From positions 4,686,501-4,750,500 of the forward strand of contig JADJPE010000005.1 of NCBI GenBank assembly GCA_016713425.1: a DNA stretch of 64,000 bases, written 5' to 3'. Position 1 is the first letter of the stretch, and each line of letters starts with the position of its first letter. Made by a program: the position numbers and the translations under genes. Below, one piece after another: positions 26,832-36,305 of the stretch. The stretch is from Deltaproteobacteria bacterium (GTDB lineage Bacteria > Myxococcota > Kuafuiibacteriia > Kuafuiibacteriales > Kuafuiibacteriaceae). The notes beneath the pieces are model-generated. The model ran no database searches and was not told the origin of the DNA. It saw only the letters and a list, made by a program, of their open reading frames with translations.

Positions 26832-28765
26832 GAAGCCACCCACCCTTTGGGGATGGTTTCGTCGCCGGGTCTTGGGATCGTGACTTCGAGGCCGAATGAT
26901 GGAAGGAGCCGCTTGACCGTACCGTTGACTTCAAAGATCCGCCCATCCTCGGTGACCCAGATTTTCCGAGGGCGGTAGCGGCCGGCACCTGGCTTCACGA
27001 ACTCGATGGTGTGTTCACCCGGTGCGAGCTCGAAGGTTCCCCGGTAGAACTCTTGCGCCTTGAGATCGCCATCGATGAAGACCTGGACCCAAGCATTGCC
27101 GATGCGCACCGACAAGCGCCCGAGAACAGGCGCGCGGTCGGGCTCGGGCTCGGTGGGTGCTGGCAAGGCCTCCCGTCGCGTTGCCCCGCGGGTTGCGCGT
27201 CGCGCGGGCTGAATGGCGCCGTCTTCGAGGTCGCTTGCCATGGGCGGGCGGGCGACGGTTCGATCGGCCAGAGGGTCGGGCTGCTGCAGAGGTGCCCGGC
27301 TGGAAGGCGAGGGCGCATGCGCCCGTTCGCTGGCCGGGGAGGGTTGCGTTTTGGCGAGGGGGTGCGGCGTGCTGTTTGTCGCCGCGGGCAAAGGCTTCGC
27401 GGGCCGAAGCTCACTGTCCACGACCGGCCGAGACTCATCGTCCGCGACCGGCCGAGGCTCATCGTCCGCGACCGGCCGAGGCTCATCGTCCGCGACCGGC
27501 CGAGGCTCATCGTCCGCGACCGGCCGAGGCTCATCGTTCGCGGGCGGAAGCCTGGGCGTCGGGGTCGGCCGGCGTGCGGCCTCGGGGTTGATCCATGGCC
27601 AGGGCCCGGCCGCAAGGCGGCTTGCGTTCCGTCCAAGGGCGGCGAATCCGAGGAGTGTCAGGCAAAGTGCGAAAAGGCTTCGTCGAAGCCAGCGTCGGGC
27701 CACCTGAGTCCGACCCACGCGTTGCAGTAGTACCCGTGCGCCCCGGTGGTTTGGGGAGATGGCGAGCACTCGATTGAGGCGCTCCACGGCGCGGCTTTGG
27801 TCTCCGTCGTCCATCGCCTCGCGCCCCGCCCGGAACAGACGATCCACGAGCGCAGGTTCAAACGTTTCCTCGAAGGCGCCGGGCGCCGCCAGGTAGTTGC
27901 CAAGGTGTTGTTCGGGAGGCGTGAGCCCGACCGTATCGAGCTCAGCGATCAGATCCGTGTGAAGCTCGGTGGCGCTCTGGTGACGGCTCTCGGGGGCGCG
28001 GGCCAGACACCGCTCGATGATTCGTCCGAGCCGGGCGCCAATACGAGGCTCGAGGACCTCGGGGCGCTCGAAAGTGCCGTCGAGGATCTTGCGAAACAGC
28101 GCAGACGGATTTGGCGCTTCGAAGGGCAGTCGTCCGGTGGCCAACCAATAAAGGAGCGTCCCTATCGAGTAGATGTCCGATCGTCGATCCGGGGCGCGCC
28201 CGTCGATGACCTCCGGTGCCATGTGCGCGGGCGACCCGACGAGTGTTCCGGCGAGGGTTAGGCGTGTTTCCGCCGTGAGAATTTGCGCGATCCCGAAGTC
28301 CATCAGCTTGAGCTGCCCGGAGCGGGCCACCATGATGTTCTCAGGCTTCAGGTCACGGTGAATGATGTCTCTTGCATGGGCGTGACTCAGGGCCCGAACG
28401 ATTTCGGCGACGATCGCGATGGCGATCTCTGGGCATCGGGGACGGCCGTGGATCTCCACGAACCGTCTGAGCGTCACGCCCTCGATCAGCTCGGTGACGA
28501 GGTAGGCTGTCTCATGGTTCGGGCCAGAATAGTCGAAGATCTCGACGATCCCCGGGTCGTGTAGGCGCGCGATGGCCGTTGCTTCGCGCTCGAACCGACG
28601 ACGAGCCTCCACTTGATCGGCGAGCGCATCGTGGAGGACTTTGAGGGCGACCTCCCGGTCGAGGGTTCGGTCGCGCGCTCGGTAGACGACGCTCATCCCC
28701 CCGCGCCCGAGCTCATCGAGGATCTCGTACCGTTCAAGCTCGGGACGACTCACGAAGCGATGCAC
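26828..28765 (-). CDS. Hanks-type Ser/Thr protein kinase with C-terminal PEGA-like domain
   Basis: Active-looking kinase of 645 residues. The glycine loop GRGGMSVVY, catalytic Lys42 in VALKVL, HRDLKPEN and DFG motifs are all intact (domain about 12-275). One transmembrane helix near residue 365 separates it from an extracytoplasmic Pro-rich region holding five eight-residue repeats and a C-terminal PEGA-like beta domain (about 555-620, APGEHTIEF). The start is GTG. It is coupled to the TPR gene downstream and lies two genes before the FHA activator, so a phospho-signalling cascade is likely. Confidence 0.92.
   Translation of the reverse strand: MHRFVSRPELERYEILDELGRGGMSVVYRARDRTLDREVALKVLHDALADQVEARRRFEREATAIARLHDPGIVEIFDYSGPNHETAYLVTELIEGVTLRRFVEIHGRPRCPEIAIAIVAEIVRALSHAHARDIIHRDLKPENIMVARSGQLKLMDFGIAQILTAETRLTLAGTLVGSPAHMAPEVIDGRAPDRRSDIYSIGTLLYWLATGRLPFEAPNPSALFRKILDGTFERPEVLEPRIGARLGRIIERCLARAPESRHQSATELHTDLIAELDTVGLTPPEQHLGNYLAAPGAFEETFEPALVDRLFRAGREAMDDGDQSRAVERLNRVLAISPNHRGARVLLQRVGRTQVARRWLRRSLFALCLTLLGFAALGRNASRLAAGPWPWINPEAARRPTPTPRLPPANDEPRPVADDEPRPVADDEPRPVADDEPRPVADDESRPVVDSELRPAKPLPAATNSTPHPLAKTQPSPASERAHAPSPSSRAPLQQPDPLADRTVARPPMASDLEDGAIQPARRATRGATRREALPAPTEPEPDRAPVLGRLSVRIGNAWVQVFIDGDLKAQEFYRGTFELAPGEHTIEFVKPGAGRYRPRKIWVTEDGRIFEVNGTVKRLLPSFGLEVTIPRPGDETIPKGWVAS
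27421..27540 (-). repeat. In-frame 24-bp tandem repeat, five units
   Basis: Five 24-bp units, nearly identical (cgaccggccgaggctcatcg plus four bases), encode an eight-residue Asp-Glu-Pro-Arg-Pro-Val-Ala-Asp type repeat in the linker of the Ser/Thr kinase. Near identity implies recent expansion. Confidence 0.95.
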
Positions 28766-29144
28766 CTCTTCGGGGTCGTGCCCCCAACCAAGTCGCGGTT
28801 CAAGATGGTGTCGCCTTCGATGGCCGAAGTCGAACCCTTTCCCAGAGAATACCTGTTGTCATGACTTTGCTCTCCGCGTCGACCGTTTTTGTCGACGGGC
28901 CACCTCTTCCGGTCCACGATAGCCCGTGAACTGGGGCGGCCGCCGCCCGACCGGCCGTTGACAGGTCCTCCGGCGGCACCTATACGACCCCGAGTGTCGG
29001 CGAGGTGTCTCGCGCGTCGAGCGTCGGTTGCGGCGCCCGACACGTGGGACATGTTGAAGCGAGGGCTTGTTTGAGGGGACCAAGACAGGAGTTCCGGAAC
29101 AAGGAGCGCTGAATTCGCGTTCGGCTCGAGGGGTGGGACAAGCA
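28766..29144. other. Divergent intergenic region between kinase and acyl-CoA ligase
   Basis: This 379-base gap separates the minus-strand kinase gene from the plus-strand ligase gene and must hold promoters for both. One strong plus-strand promoter is seen (28958-28986). No gene is supported in it. Confidence 0.6.
28958..28986 (+). promoter_or_regulatory. Sigma-70-type promoter for the acyl-CoA ligase gene
   Basis: TTGACA (28958-28963), a 17-bp spacer and TATACG (28981-28986) form a good housekeeping promoter. The leader to the ATG at 29145 would be about 150 bases. Confidence 0.6.
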
Positions 29145-30983
29145 ATGTCGCAGAGCATCGTGCAAACGTTCACAGAGACGGTCCGCGTTCGTCCCGAGGG
29201 CATTGCGGCCCGATTTCGCGAGGGCGAGGGCGCCTGGAAGACACGAACCTGGTCGGAGATGGATCGGGATCGACGCGTCTTGGCCTCGGGCCTCATGGGG
29301 CTTGGGCTCGCCCCGGGTGAGCGCGTTGCCATCCTCGCCAACAGCAGCTACGCCTGGATGTTGGCGGATCTAGCGATTCAATCTTGCGGCGGCGCGACGG
29401 TGCCGATCTACCAGTCGCTTCTGTCTCACGAGTGCGCGTACATCTTGGGGGACTCGGAGGCCGTCTTCGTCTTCGCCGAGGACCTGGCGCAGCTCGCAAA
29501 GCTCCTGGCCGAACGCGCGCACATCCCGCGTGTGCGGGGGGTGATCTTGATGACCGGCCGGGTCGAGGACCTCCCTGAGGGCGCGGGTACGGGTACTGGC
29601 GACTGGGTTCGGCTTTGGGACGAGGTCATGGCCAGCGGGGAGGCGACGCTCGCTTCGTGTTCGTCCGCGTTGAATGCGTCGGTGGCGGCGTTGAGTCCGA
29701 GCTCGGTCCTCACGCTGATTTATACTTCGGGCACGACGGGGCCTCCGAAGGGGGTCGTGCTGACCCATGCGAACATGCTCTATGAGATCGAGTCGGTACG
29801 CCAGATCGGACTCATCGGGCCGGAAGATATCGAATTCCTGTACCTTCCGATGGCGCACTCGTTCGCCAAGGTCCTGCAGTCGGTTTGGTTCGGTACCGGC
29901 CACGAGATGGCCATCGACAGCGAGCTTACGCGCATCACCCAGAACCTTGCGGAGCTGAGGCCCACGGTCGTGGCGTCGGTCCCGCGGATCTTCGAGAAGG
30001 TCTACGCCACCGTCGTGGGTACGGGCGTTTCGACGCCGGGCCTCAAAGGCAAGCTCTTTCGGTGGACCGTTGGCGTGAACGACCGCTACGCGGGCTGCCG
30101 GATCGACGGAGAACCGGTGCCTCTGCGCCTGGAGTTGTCGCTTCTCGCTGCGAAGCGCCTGGTTCTCTCTAAGGTCAATCAGAAGCTCTCGGAGCGTTTT
30201 GGCGGTCGGCTTCGCTTCTTCATCTCGGGTGGGGCGCCCCTTCCGAAGAAGATCGCGTACTTCTTTGCGAATGCCGGCATCACGATCTTGGAAGGCTATG
30301 GCTTGACCGAGACGTCCGCCGCCACGTGTGTCAATCGCGCGGGCAAGAACAAGATTGGAACCGTGGGACCGCCCTTGCCGGGGACCGAGCTCCGCATCGC
30401 GGAGGACGGCGAGATTCTGATCCGGGGCCCAGGCGTCATGCGGGGCTATCACAATCAGCCTGACGCCACGCGTGAGGTGCTGTCCCCGGATGGTTGGTTT
30501 GCGACGGGAGACGTGGGTCGGGTCGACGCGGATGGCTATCTGATGATCACCGACCGAAAGAAAGACATCATCGTGACGGCTGGGGGCAAGAACGTGGCCC
30601 CGCAGAACCTTGAGAACTTACTGAAGGCCGCGAGTCCCTTGATCGGGCAAGTCATGGTTCACGGGGATCGGCGCAAGTTTCTCTCGGCGCTCATCGCTCT
30701 GGAGCCCGACCAGGCGCGCGCCCTTGCCTCTTCAAGTGGGCTCCCGTCTTCCGCCTATGCGGATGTCGCGACCTCGCAGGTCGCGATTGATGCGGTCCAA
30801 GCGGCCATCGACAAGCTCAACGCCCAGGTTCCGCAGTTCGAAACCATCAAACGCTTTGCGATTCTGACGAAAGACTTCGAAGTGGGCGATGAGCTGACAC
30901 CGACTCTCAAGGTGAAGCGACGGGTGTGCGAGCAGAAGTATCGAGCGATCCTCGACGGCTTCTATGATGATAAACCAGAATGA
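29145..30983 (+). CDS. Long-chain fatty-acid--CoA ligase (AMP-forming)
   Basis: ANL-superfamily acyl-CoA synthetase of 612 residues; activates a fatty acid through an acyl-AMP. The AMP-binding motif YTSGTTGPPKGV, the second motif GYGLTETSAA, the hinge region GDVGRVDADGYLMITDRKKD and the TAGGKNVAPQNLE motif are present. Composition and length fit the bacterial FadD15-like long-chain group. ATG 29145 starts the recognisable family sequence; a TTG upstream at 29067 is possible but adds an unrelated extension. Confidence 0.92.
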   Translation: MSQSIVQTFTETVRVRPEGIAARFREGEGAWKTRTWSEMDRDRRVLASGLMGLGLAPGERVAILANSSYAWMLADLAIQSCGGATVPIYQSLLSHECAYILGDSEAVFVFAEDLAQLAKLLAERAHIPRVRGVILMTGRVEDLPEGAGTGTGDWVRLWDEVMASGEATLASCSSALNASVAALSPSSVLTLIYTSGTTGPPKGVVLTHANMLYEIESVRQIGLIGPEDIEFLYLPMAHSFAKVLQSVWFGTGHEMAIDSELTRITQNLAELRPTVVASVPRIFEKVYATVVGTGVSTPGLKGKLFRWTVGVNDRYAGCRIDGEPVPLRLELSLLAAKRLVLSKVNQKLSERFGGRLRFFISGGAPLPKKIAYFFANAGITILEGYGLTETSAATCVNRAGKNKIGTVGPPLPGTELRIAEDGEILIRGPGVMRGYHNQPDATREVLSPDGWFATGDVGRVDADGYLMITDRKKDIIVTAGGKNVAPQNLENLLKAASPLIGQVMVHGDRRKFLSALIALEPDQARALASSSGLPSSAYADVATSQVAIDAVQAAIDKLNAQVPQFETIKRFAILTKDFEVGDELTPTLKVKRRVCEQKYRAILDGFYDDKPE

Positions 30984-31066
30984 ACCCGAATTTCTGTCAT
31001 TTTCTCGCCGATTAGGGACAAACATAGCTTGTCTCAAACCTCGTTTTGCCATGGAATCGCGCCGCC

Positions 31067-32023
31067 ATGCGCCTGGTCCCGATCCTGTTCCCATGCGACC
31101 TGGGCCACAGTGACCATGGGCGCTATGTCCTGGGTGGGGAGCGGGGCGCGCCCGACGTCTTGTTGGATGTCCTCGAGTCTGAAGGCGTCCGCTTCGCACG
31201 CCCGATTGCTGTGCCTGTCGAGTCTCCGGAGGCTCCTGATCCCGAAGACAGCTTTCTGAAGTTCGACGAGGCCTTGGCCAGGGCCACGAAGGCTTTGGCG
31301 GCTGCGGTCGAGCAGGTCAACGCAGACGCCGATTTTCCGGTGATCCTTGGGGGCGACCATACGGGTCTTCTCGGGCACGTTTTGGGCCATTCCGCGAGGC
31401 ATAAAGCCGGGGTTGGATTGGCCGTCTTGGCGGACGCGCGGCTTGACCTCGCCCGGCCCGCCGAGCCGGTGTACGGGGATACGAAGCGCCTCGCCAAAGA
31501 TGCGCAAGTGACCGAGACCGGCGACGCCCATCGAATGGTCTTGGCGGGGGCGCTCCGGCTCCTGCCCGCTGCGGATTCTGCGCTCGGGGCGGCGGTGCAG
31601 ACGAGCGCCGTGCGCGCCTCTCAGACGTCCGTCGTGGGGGTCCGAGGCGGTGAGACGGCTCAGGTGCGGGCGAGCGAACGGAAGGCCGGCCTCGAGGTCT
31701 GGCGTATGGAGCGGCTCGAACTCGACGGGGAGTCGGAGTATCGCTCGATGCTGACGCGGCATCTTTCCGAGGGGCCAATCGTATTGTCTCTCGATGTCAG
31801 TGGCCTCGATCCCGACCTCATGACCGCCGTTCGAGACCCGCTCCCCGACGGACTCGATTGGACCTTTCTCAAGCGAACCCTCGAACAATGTATTCCGCAC
31901 GTGGATCGCCTCCTCGGTCTGGACATCTGCCAGCTCGACCCGACGCGCGACGATGCGCACAAGGGCGCGATGGTTCGATTTGCCGAGACGATGGCGCCTT
32001 TTCTGAAGCGCATCGTTCGCTAG
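31067..32023 (+). CDS. Arginase/agmatinase-fold protein with altered metal ligands
   Basis: A 318-residue ureohydrolase-fold protein. Family landmarks are LGGDHTGLLG, LADARLDL and LSLDVSGLDPDLM. In true arginases the second reads DAHxD and the third SxDxDxxDP; here histidine is replaced by arginine and one aspartate by serine, so two of six manganese ligands are lost. It may bind one metal, have another activity or be non-enzymatic. The ATG at 31067 is chosen because it starts the family sequence; a TTG at 31046 is also in frame. The next gene, pheS, starts about 100 bases later. Confidence 0.75.
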   Translation: MRLVPILFPCDLGHSDHGRYVLGGERGAPDVLLDVLESEGVRFARPIAVPVESPEAPDPEDSFLKFDEALARATKALAAAVEQVNADADFPVILGGDHTGLLGHVLGHSARHKAGVGLAVLADARLDLARPAEPVYGDTKRLAKDAQVTETGDAHRMVLAGALRLLPAADSALGAAVQTSAVRASQTSVVGVRGGETAQVRASERKAGLEVWRMERLELDGESEYRSMLTRHLSEGPIVLSLDVSGLDPDLMTAVRDPLPDGLDWTFLKRTLEQCIPHVDRLLGLDICQLDPTRDDAHKGAMVRFAETMAPFLKRIVR

Positions 32024-32127
32024 TGACCATCGAGCCTCTGGTTCGATCCTGGTTCCATGGTTCCATCGAGCCCAGGCCGAAGTGCTTGACTGCATTTCTC
32101 TGAATCGCACAGGGTGGGCGGCATCGC

Positions 32128-33248
32128 ATGGAACGAGAAGACGATCCGAGCGTCGAAGCCGACGCGCTCACTGGGGGACCCACCCCTGAGAATCTAGAGA
32201 AAATCGAGCGTTCCTTTCGGGCGCGCCTTGAGGGCGCGACGGCGAGTGAAGATCACGAAGCGCTCCAGCGGCTTCGCTCAGCCATGTTTGGTCCGAAGGG
32301 TCAGATGACGATGATGCTTCGGGAGGTGGGGCGACTCCCGCCAGAAATGCGTCGCGAAGCCGGGCAGTCGGCCAACCGTCTGAAGGTCGCGCTCGAGGGC
32401 GCGCTCGTCGAGGTTCTCGATGCTTTTTCTTCGCGCGCGCGCGAGCTCGCGCTTCGAAGCGCACGCGCCGACACAACATTGCCGGGGCGGCAGCTCAGCT
32501 ATCGGGGCGCGGCGCATCCTGTGAGTCGATTGATCGAAGAGATCTCCGACATCTTTCAGCGCATGGGTTTTCAGGTGGCGTCGGGGCCTGAGGTTGAGCT
32601 CGACGTGTACAACTTCGAGGCACTGAACTTTCCCCCCGACCACCCGGCGCGTGACATGCAGGACACCTTCTTCGTTGTGCCTCCAGGCGGAGGTTCGGCG
32701 GGCGGGGAACGTCTTCTTCGGACGCACACTTCGCCGGTTCAGATTCGAGCGATGCGAAAAGAGGGCGCGCCGATTCGAATCATTGCCCCGGGGCGTGTCT
32801 TTCGCTGCGACTCCGACGCGACCCATTCGCCAATGTTTCATCAGGTCGAGGGCCTGATGGTTGACGAGGGCGTTTCGATGGCGCATTTGCGCGGCGTTTT
32901 GCAGTCGTTCGTGAATGCGTTCTTTGGTGAGCGCGCGATGCGCTTTCGCCCGTCGTTTTTCCATTCGTGGAGCCGGGGGCGGAGGTCGATATTCAATGCG
33001 TTTTCTGCGAGGGAACAGGGGTTCGTCAGAACGCGCCGTGTCGTGTCTGCAAGTCGACTGGATGGCTCGAGATTCTTGGGGCCGGGATGGTGCATCCGAA
33101 GGTGCTCGCGAATTGTGGCGTCGACCCCGAGCGGTTTACTGGCTTCGCCTTTGGCATGGGTGTCGATCGCATTGCGATGCTTCGCTGGGGGGTCGATGAC
33201 CTTGCTCATCTGTTTCGAAGCGACATCCGTTTTCTCCGTCAGATCTGA
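32128..33248 (+). CDS. pheS: Phenylalanine--tRNA ligase alpha subunit, with apparent -1 frameshift
   Basis: Alpha subunit of the heterotetrameric phenylalanyl-tRNA synthetase. Residues to about 278 are in the first frame (coiled-coil arm, then ISDIFQRMGFQVASGPEVE, HTSPVQIRAM). At 32956-32962 (five T then CC) the frame changes by -1; the remainder (EPGAEVDIQCVFC, the zinc-finger-like CRVCKSTGWLEILGAGMVHP, and GFAFGMGVDRIAMLRW) continues to TGA 33248. Restoring one base gives 373 residues, a normal length. Because the gene is essential and unique in most bacteria, a base-call error is the simplest explanation; true mutation or ribosomal slippage remain possible. Confidence 0.9.
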
Positions 33249-33356
33249 ACCCATTCGAAAGCATCTCGATGGAACGGACGCCAGCTCCGAAGGACGAGAA
33301 CGGGTGAGCGGAATACGAACAAGAAAGCCGACGCGGGTCGGAATTCGTGGTGAACT

Positions 33357-35846
33357 ATGCTGATTTCTTTCAAGTGGCTCAAAGAGCTCCTGCCGAACCT
33401 GAAGGCGACACCTGCGTCCTTGGAAAAGCGCTTGTCTGCGGCCGGGATTGAAGTCGAAGGGGTCGTCTACCAAAAGGAGACGCTCGCTGGGGTCTTGGTG
33501 GGCGAGGTCCGATCGGTCGAGCCCCATCCCAACGCCGACAAGCTGAAAGTCACGGCGGTTTGGGATGGCGCCGAGCTGCACACGGTCGTCTGTGGTGCAC
33601 CGAATGTGCAGTCCGGGCAGCGCGTCGCTTTCGCGCCCGTGGGGGTGAAACTTCCCAACGGCGTGGTTCTCGAGTCCCGTGCCCTGCGCGGTGTCACAAG
33701 CAGCGGCATGATTTGTTCTGAGGCTGAGCTCGGAATATCGGGTGCGAACGAGGGCATCCTCATCCTCAAGCCGCGATCGAAGCCGGGGCGTGCGCTGTCC
33801 GAGGTGCTGGAACTCGACGACGTCTTCTTCGAACTTTCGATTACGCCGAATCGCCCCGACTTGCTCTCGCATTTTGGCCTCGCCCGAGAGATCGCGGCGC
33901 TGTATCAGCTCCCGGCGCCGAAGGTCTCGGCGCGCGTGCGCGAGGCGTCCAAGGCGGCGAGCGACCATGCGAAGGTCGAGATCAAGGACACCAAGCTCTG
34001 CCCGAAGTACGTCGCGCGTGTCATTTCTGGCGTCCGAGTCGGGCCGTCCGCGCCCTGGATTCAAAGACGTCTCAAGAACCTTGGCATTCGTTCGATCTCG
34101 AACGTCGTCGACGCGACGAACTTGGTGCTTCTCGAGCTGGGGCATCCGCTCCACGCGTTTGACCTGGCGAAGCTGCGCGGGGCTCGGATCGTCGTGCGTA
34201 CGCCCGCCGAGGGCGAACAGATGCGCACGCTCGACGGCCAAGTACGACATCTCGCGAGCGACGACCTGGTGATCGCAGACGCCGAAGGACCCGTCGCACT
34301 GGCCGGTATCATGGGCGGTTCGGAGTCGGAGGTCAGCGAAGACACCCAGACGATCCTGCTCGAGTCGGCCTTCTTTCAGCCGGGTTCGGTTCGACGGACT
34401 TCGAAGCGTCACGGGCTGCATACCGAGGCCTCTCATCGGTTCGAGCGCGGCGCCGATATCGCGATGGCCGAGCATGCTGTCGATCGATGTGCCGCCTTGA
34501 TCGTAGAGCTGGCGGGCGGATACGTCCTCAAAGGACGCCTCGCGGCAGGCCGGCGCGACAAGGCCTCGTCACCTGTGGGCGTACGACCCGAGCGCGCTTC
34601 GCGCCTCATCGGCCGACCGATTGCCCGTGAGGAGGCTCGATCGACGTTGATGGCCCTCGGGTTGAAACCGGTCCGGAAGCCGGCGGAGAAGAAAGCCAAG
34701 ACGAAGGGCAAGGCGAAGAAGAAGCATTTGGGCGGGTCCTCTACGGTGTCCTGGAGCGATGCCTTGTTTTTCGATGTGCCAACCTACCGGATGGACCTCG
34801 TGCGCGAGGAGGACCTCATTGAAGAGATCGCGCGGGTGGCGGGCTACGACACCATTCCCACGGTGATGCCTTCGCTTTCATCCGGCGGGCTCTTGGCGGC
34901 GAACGTTCGAGTCTCGGCCGATCGGCGAGCACGGCAGGCGATGGTCGAGGCGGGCTTCTTCGAGGCCATTTCGCTGGCCTTCAGCGCACGTTCCCAGGTC
35001 GAGGCTCTCGGACTCTCGGCTGACGCCGCGGTGGTCATTGCCAATCCGCTGGGCGAGGAGACGCAACTGATGCGTCTGTCCCTCTTGCCGGCGTTGTTGA
35101 AGGCCGTGCGAACGAATCAGGACAACCTGCCGAGTGTCACGGATCTTCGATTGTTCGAGGTGGGGAAGGCGTTTCTGTGGGACGACCCAAAGTCGGAGCT
35201 GCCGCTCGAGCGTACTCGACTCACGTGGGTGATGCGGGGACTTCGAAGTCCTCCCGGCTGGGGCACCTCGAAGGACATGACCGACATCTTCGATCTAAAG
35301 GCCGTCGTGGAGCGGGTCGTGGACGCTTTTCGTATTCGGGGCCACGTATTCCGGCCTGATGATACGCCGTGGCTTCATCCGACGTCGGCGACGCGCATCG
35401 AACATGAAGGTGCAGTACTGGGTGTGTTCGGCGAGGCGCATCCGGACGTCTTGGCGAAATTCGGGATTGAAGGCTCGCCGGTCTTCACGGCCGATCTCGA
35501 TTTGGATGCGCTCGATGCTCGACGGGGAGCCCTTGCCAAGTTTGGTGGGCTCCCAAAGTTCCCTCCGGCGCAGCGTGACTTGTCGTTCTTTGTGCGGAAA
35601 GAGGTGACTTCGGAGGCGGTTCTCAATGCAGTTCGGGGGGCGGATTCGACGATGCTCGAGTCCGTCGATCTGTTTGACGTCTATGAAGGACGAGGCGTTC
35701 CCGAGGGGCAGAAGAGCCTGGCCGTTTCGCTCGTGTTTCGGGTGCCCGATCGGACGTTGACCGATCGCGAAGTGGACGAGGCTCAGGAGGTCGTCGTCGC
35801 GGCGGTGCGGGCGCTCGGCGCTCAGCTCCGAGCAAATCCAAGTTGA
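33357..35846 (+). CDS. pheT: Phenylalanine--tRNA ligase beta subunit
   Basis: Beta subunit of phenylalanyl-tRNA synthetase, 829 residues. Domain order is N-terminal tRNA-binding (EMAP-like) domain, B3/B4 editing domain, B5 domain, core-like domain and C-terminal ferredoxin-fold anticodon-binding domain. Recognisable segments include PHPNADKLKVTAV, LSITPNRPDLLSHFGLAREI and FPPAQRDLSFFV. A lysine-rich insertion of about 25 residues (near base 34680) is unusual. It follows pheS by about 110 bases. Confidence 0.96.
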   Translation: MLISFKWLKELLPNLKATPASLEKRLSAAGIEVEGVVYQKETLAGVLVGEVRSVEPHPNADKLKVTAVWDGAELHTVVCGAPNVQSGQRVAFAPVGVKLPNGVVLESRALRGVTSSGMICSEAELGISGANEGILILKPRSKPGRALSEVLELDDVFFELSITPNRPDLLSHFGLAREIAALYQLPAPKVSARVREASKAASDHAKVEIKDTKLCPKYVARVISGVRVGPSAPWIQRRLKNLGIRSISNVVDATNLVLLELGHPLHAFDLAKLRGARIVVRTPAEGEQMRTLDGQVRHLASDDLVIADAEGPVALAGIMGGSESEVSEDTQTILLESAFFQPGSVRRTSKRHGLHTEASHRFERGADIAMAEHAVDRCAALIVELAGGYVLKGRLAAGRRDKASSPVGVRPERASRLIGRPIAREEARSTLMALGLKPVRKPAEKKAKTKGKAKKKHLGGSSTVSWSDALFFDVPTYRMDLVREEDLIEEIARVAGYDTIPTVMPSLSSGGLLAANVRVSADRRARQAMVEAGFFEAISLAFSARSQVEALGLSADAAVVIANPLGEETQLMRLSLLPALLKAVRTNQDNLPSVTDLRLFEVGKAFLWDDPKSELPLERTRLTWVMRGLRSPPGWGTSKDMTDIFDLKAVVERVVDAFRIRGHVFRPDDTPWLHPTSATRIEHEGAVLGVFGEAHPDVLAKFGIEGSPVFTADLDLDALDARRGALAKFGGLPKFPPAQRDLSFFVRKEVTSEAVLNAVRGADSTMLESVDLFDVYEGRGVPEGQKSLAVSLVFRVPDRTLTDREVDEAQEVVVAAVRALGAQLRANPS

Positions 35847-35913
35847 TCCGGGGGTTTGGGCGCCCCCTGGTCTTGACGGGCGCCCAGGGCCCAGGCACTA
35901 TCCCGCTGTCGTT

Positions 35914-36300
35914 ATGACGGATACAGACGCGGAGACGCCCGAACGATGGGACGCGCCCTCCGCGGGCCCAGCGAGAGCTTTGAAGCCTGAGAAACCGTGC
36001 CCGGCGCAGGGGTCGTTTATCCTGGAGCCGATCGAGCCTCGGGACTTTGAATTCGATTCCGATTTCGGCTCCGATTCCGGCTCGGATTTCGAGTTTGCGG
36101 ACGATCCTGAGAGCGCAACCGAGCCTCCTCGGGTTTCGTTGCCTCGAGAGATGGACGTGGGTTCGGGAAGCGAAGGGGTCGTTTACGCGCGCAGGGTCTC
36201 AGAGCGTTTGATCGAGATGAGGGCCGCCCTGCATGATCTGCTCGAGTTTGTGGATGCGGATGATGCGCTATGTGACCTTCGGGCTGCTTCGGGGGATTGA
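35914..36300 (+). CDS. Acidic hypothetical protein
   Basis: A 128-residue acidic protein with a Phe-Asp-Ser-rich repeat in the middle (DFEFDSDFGSDSGSDFEF) and a helical C-terminal part (SERLIEMRAALHDLLEFVDADDAL). No family is recognised. Position between pheT and the IHF gene and an end six bases before the IHF ATG suggest co-transcription. The N-terminal half looks disordered. Confidence 0.5.
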   Translation: MTDTDAETPERWDAPSAGPARALKPEKPCPAQGSFILEPIEPRDFEFDSDFGSDSGSDFEFADDPESATEPPRVSLPREMDVGSGSEGVVYARRVSERLIEMRAALHDLLEFVDADDALCDLRAASGD

Positions 36301-36305
36301 CGAAT

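Noticed and set aside
27421..27540. Possible CRISPR array
   Set aside because: The units are contiguous 24-bp repeats without spacers and they keep a protein frame.
27011..27730. Plus-strand Arg/Asp-rich repeat frame opposite the kinase
   Set aside because: The repeat is explained by the kinase linker on the minus strand.
32086..32114. Promoter starting with TTGACT before pheS
   Set aside because: The -35 box is good but no acceptable -10 box lies at 16-18 bases.
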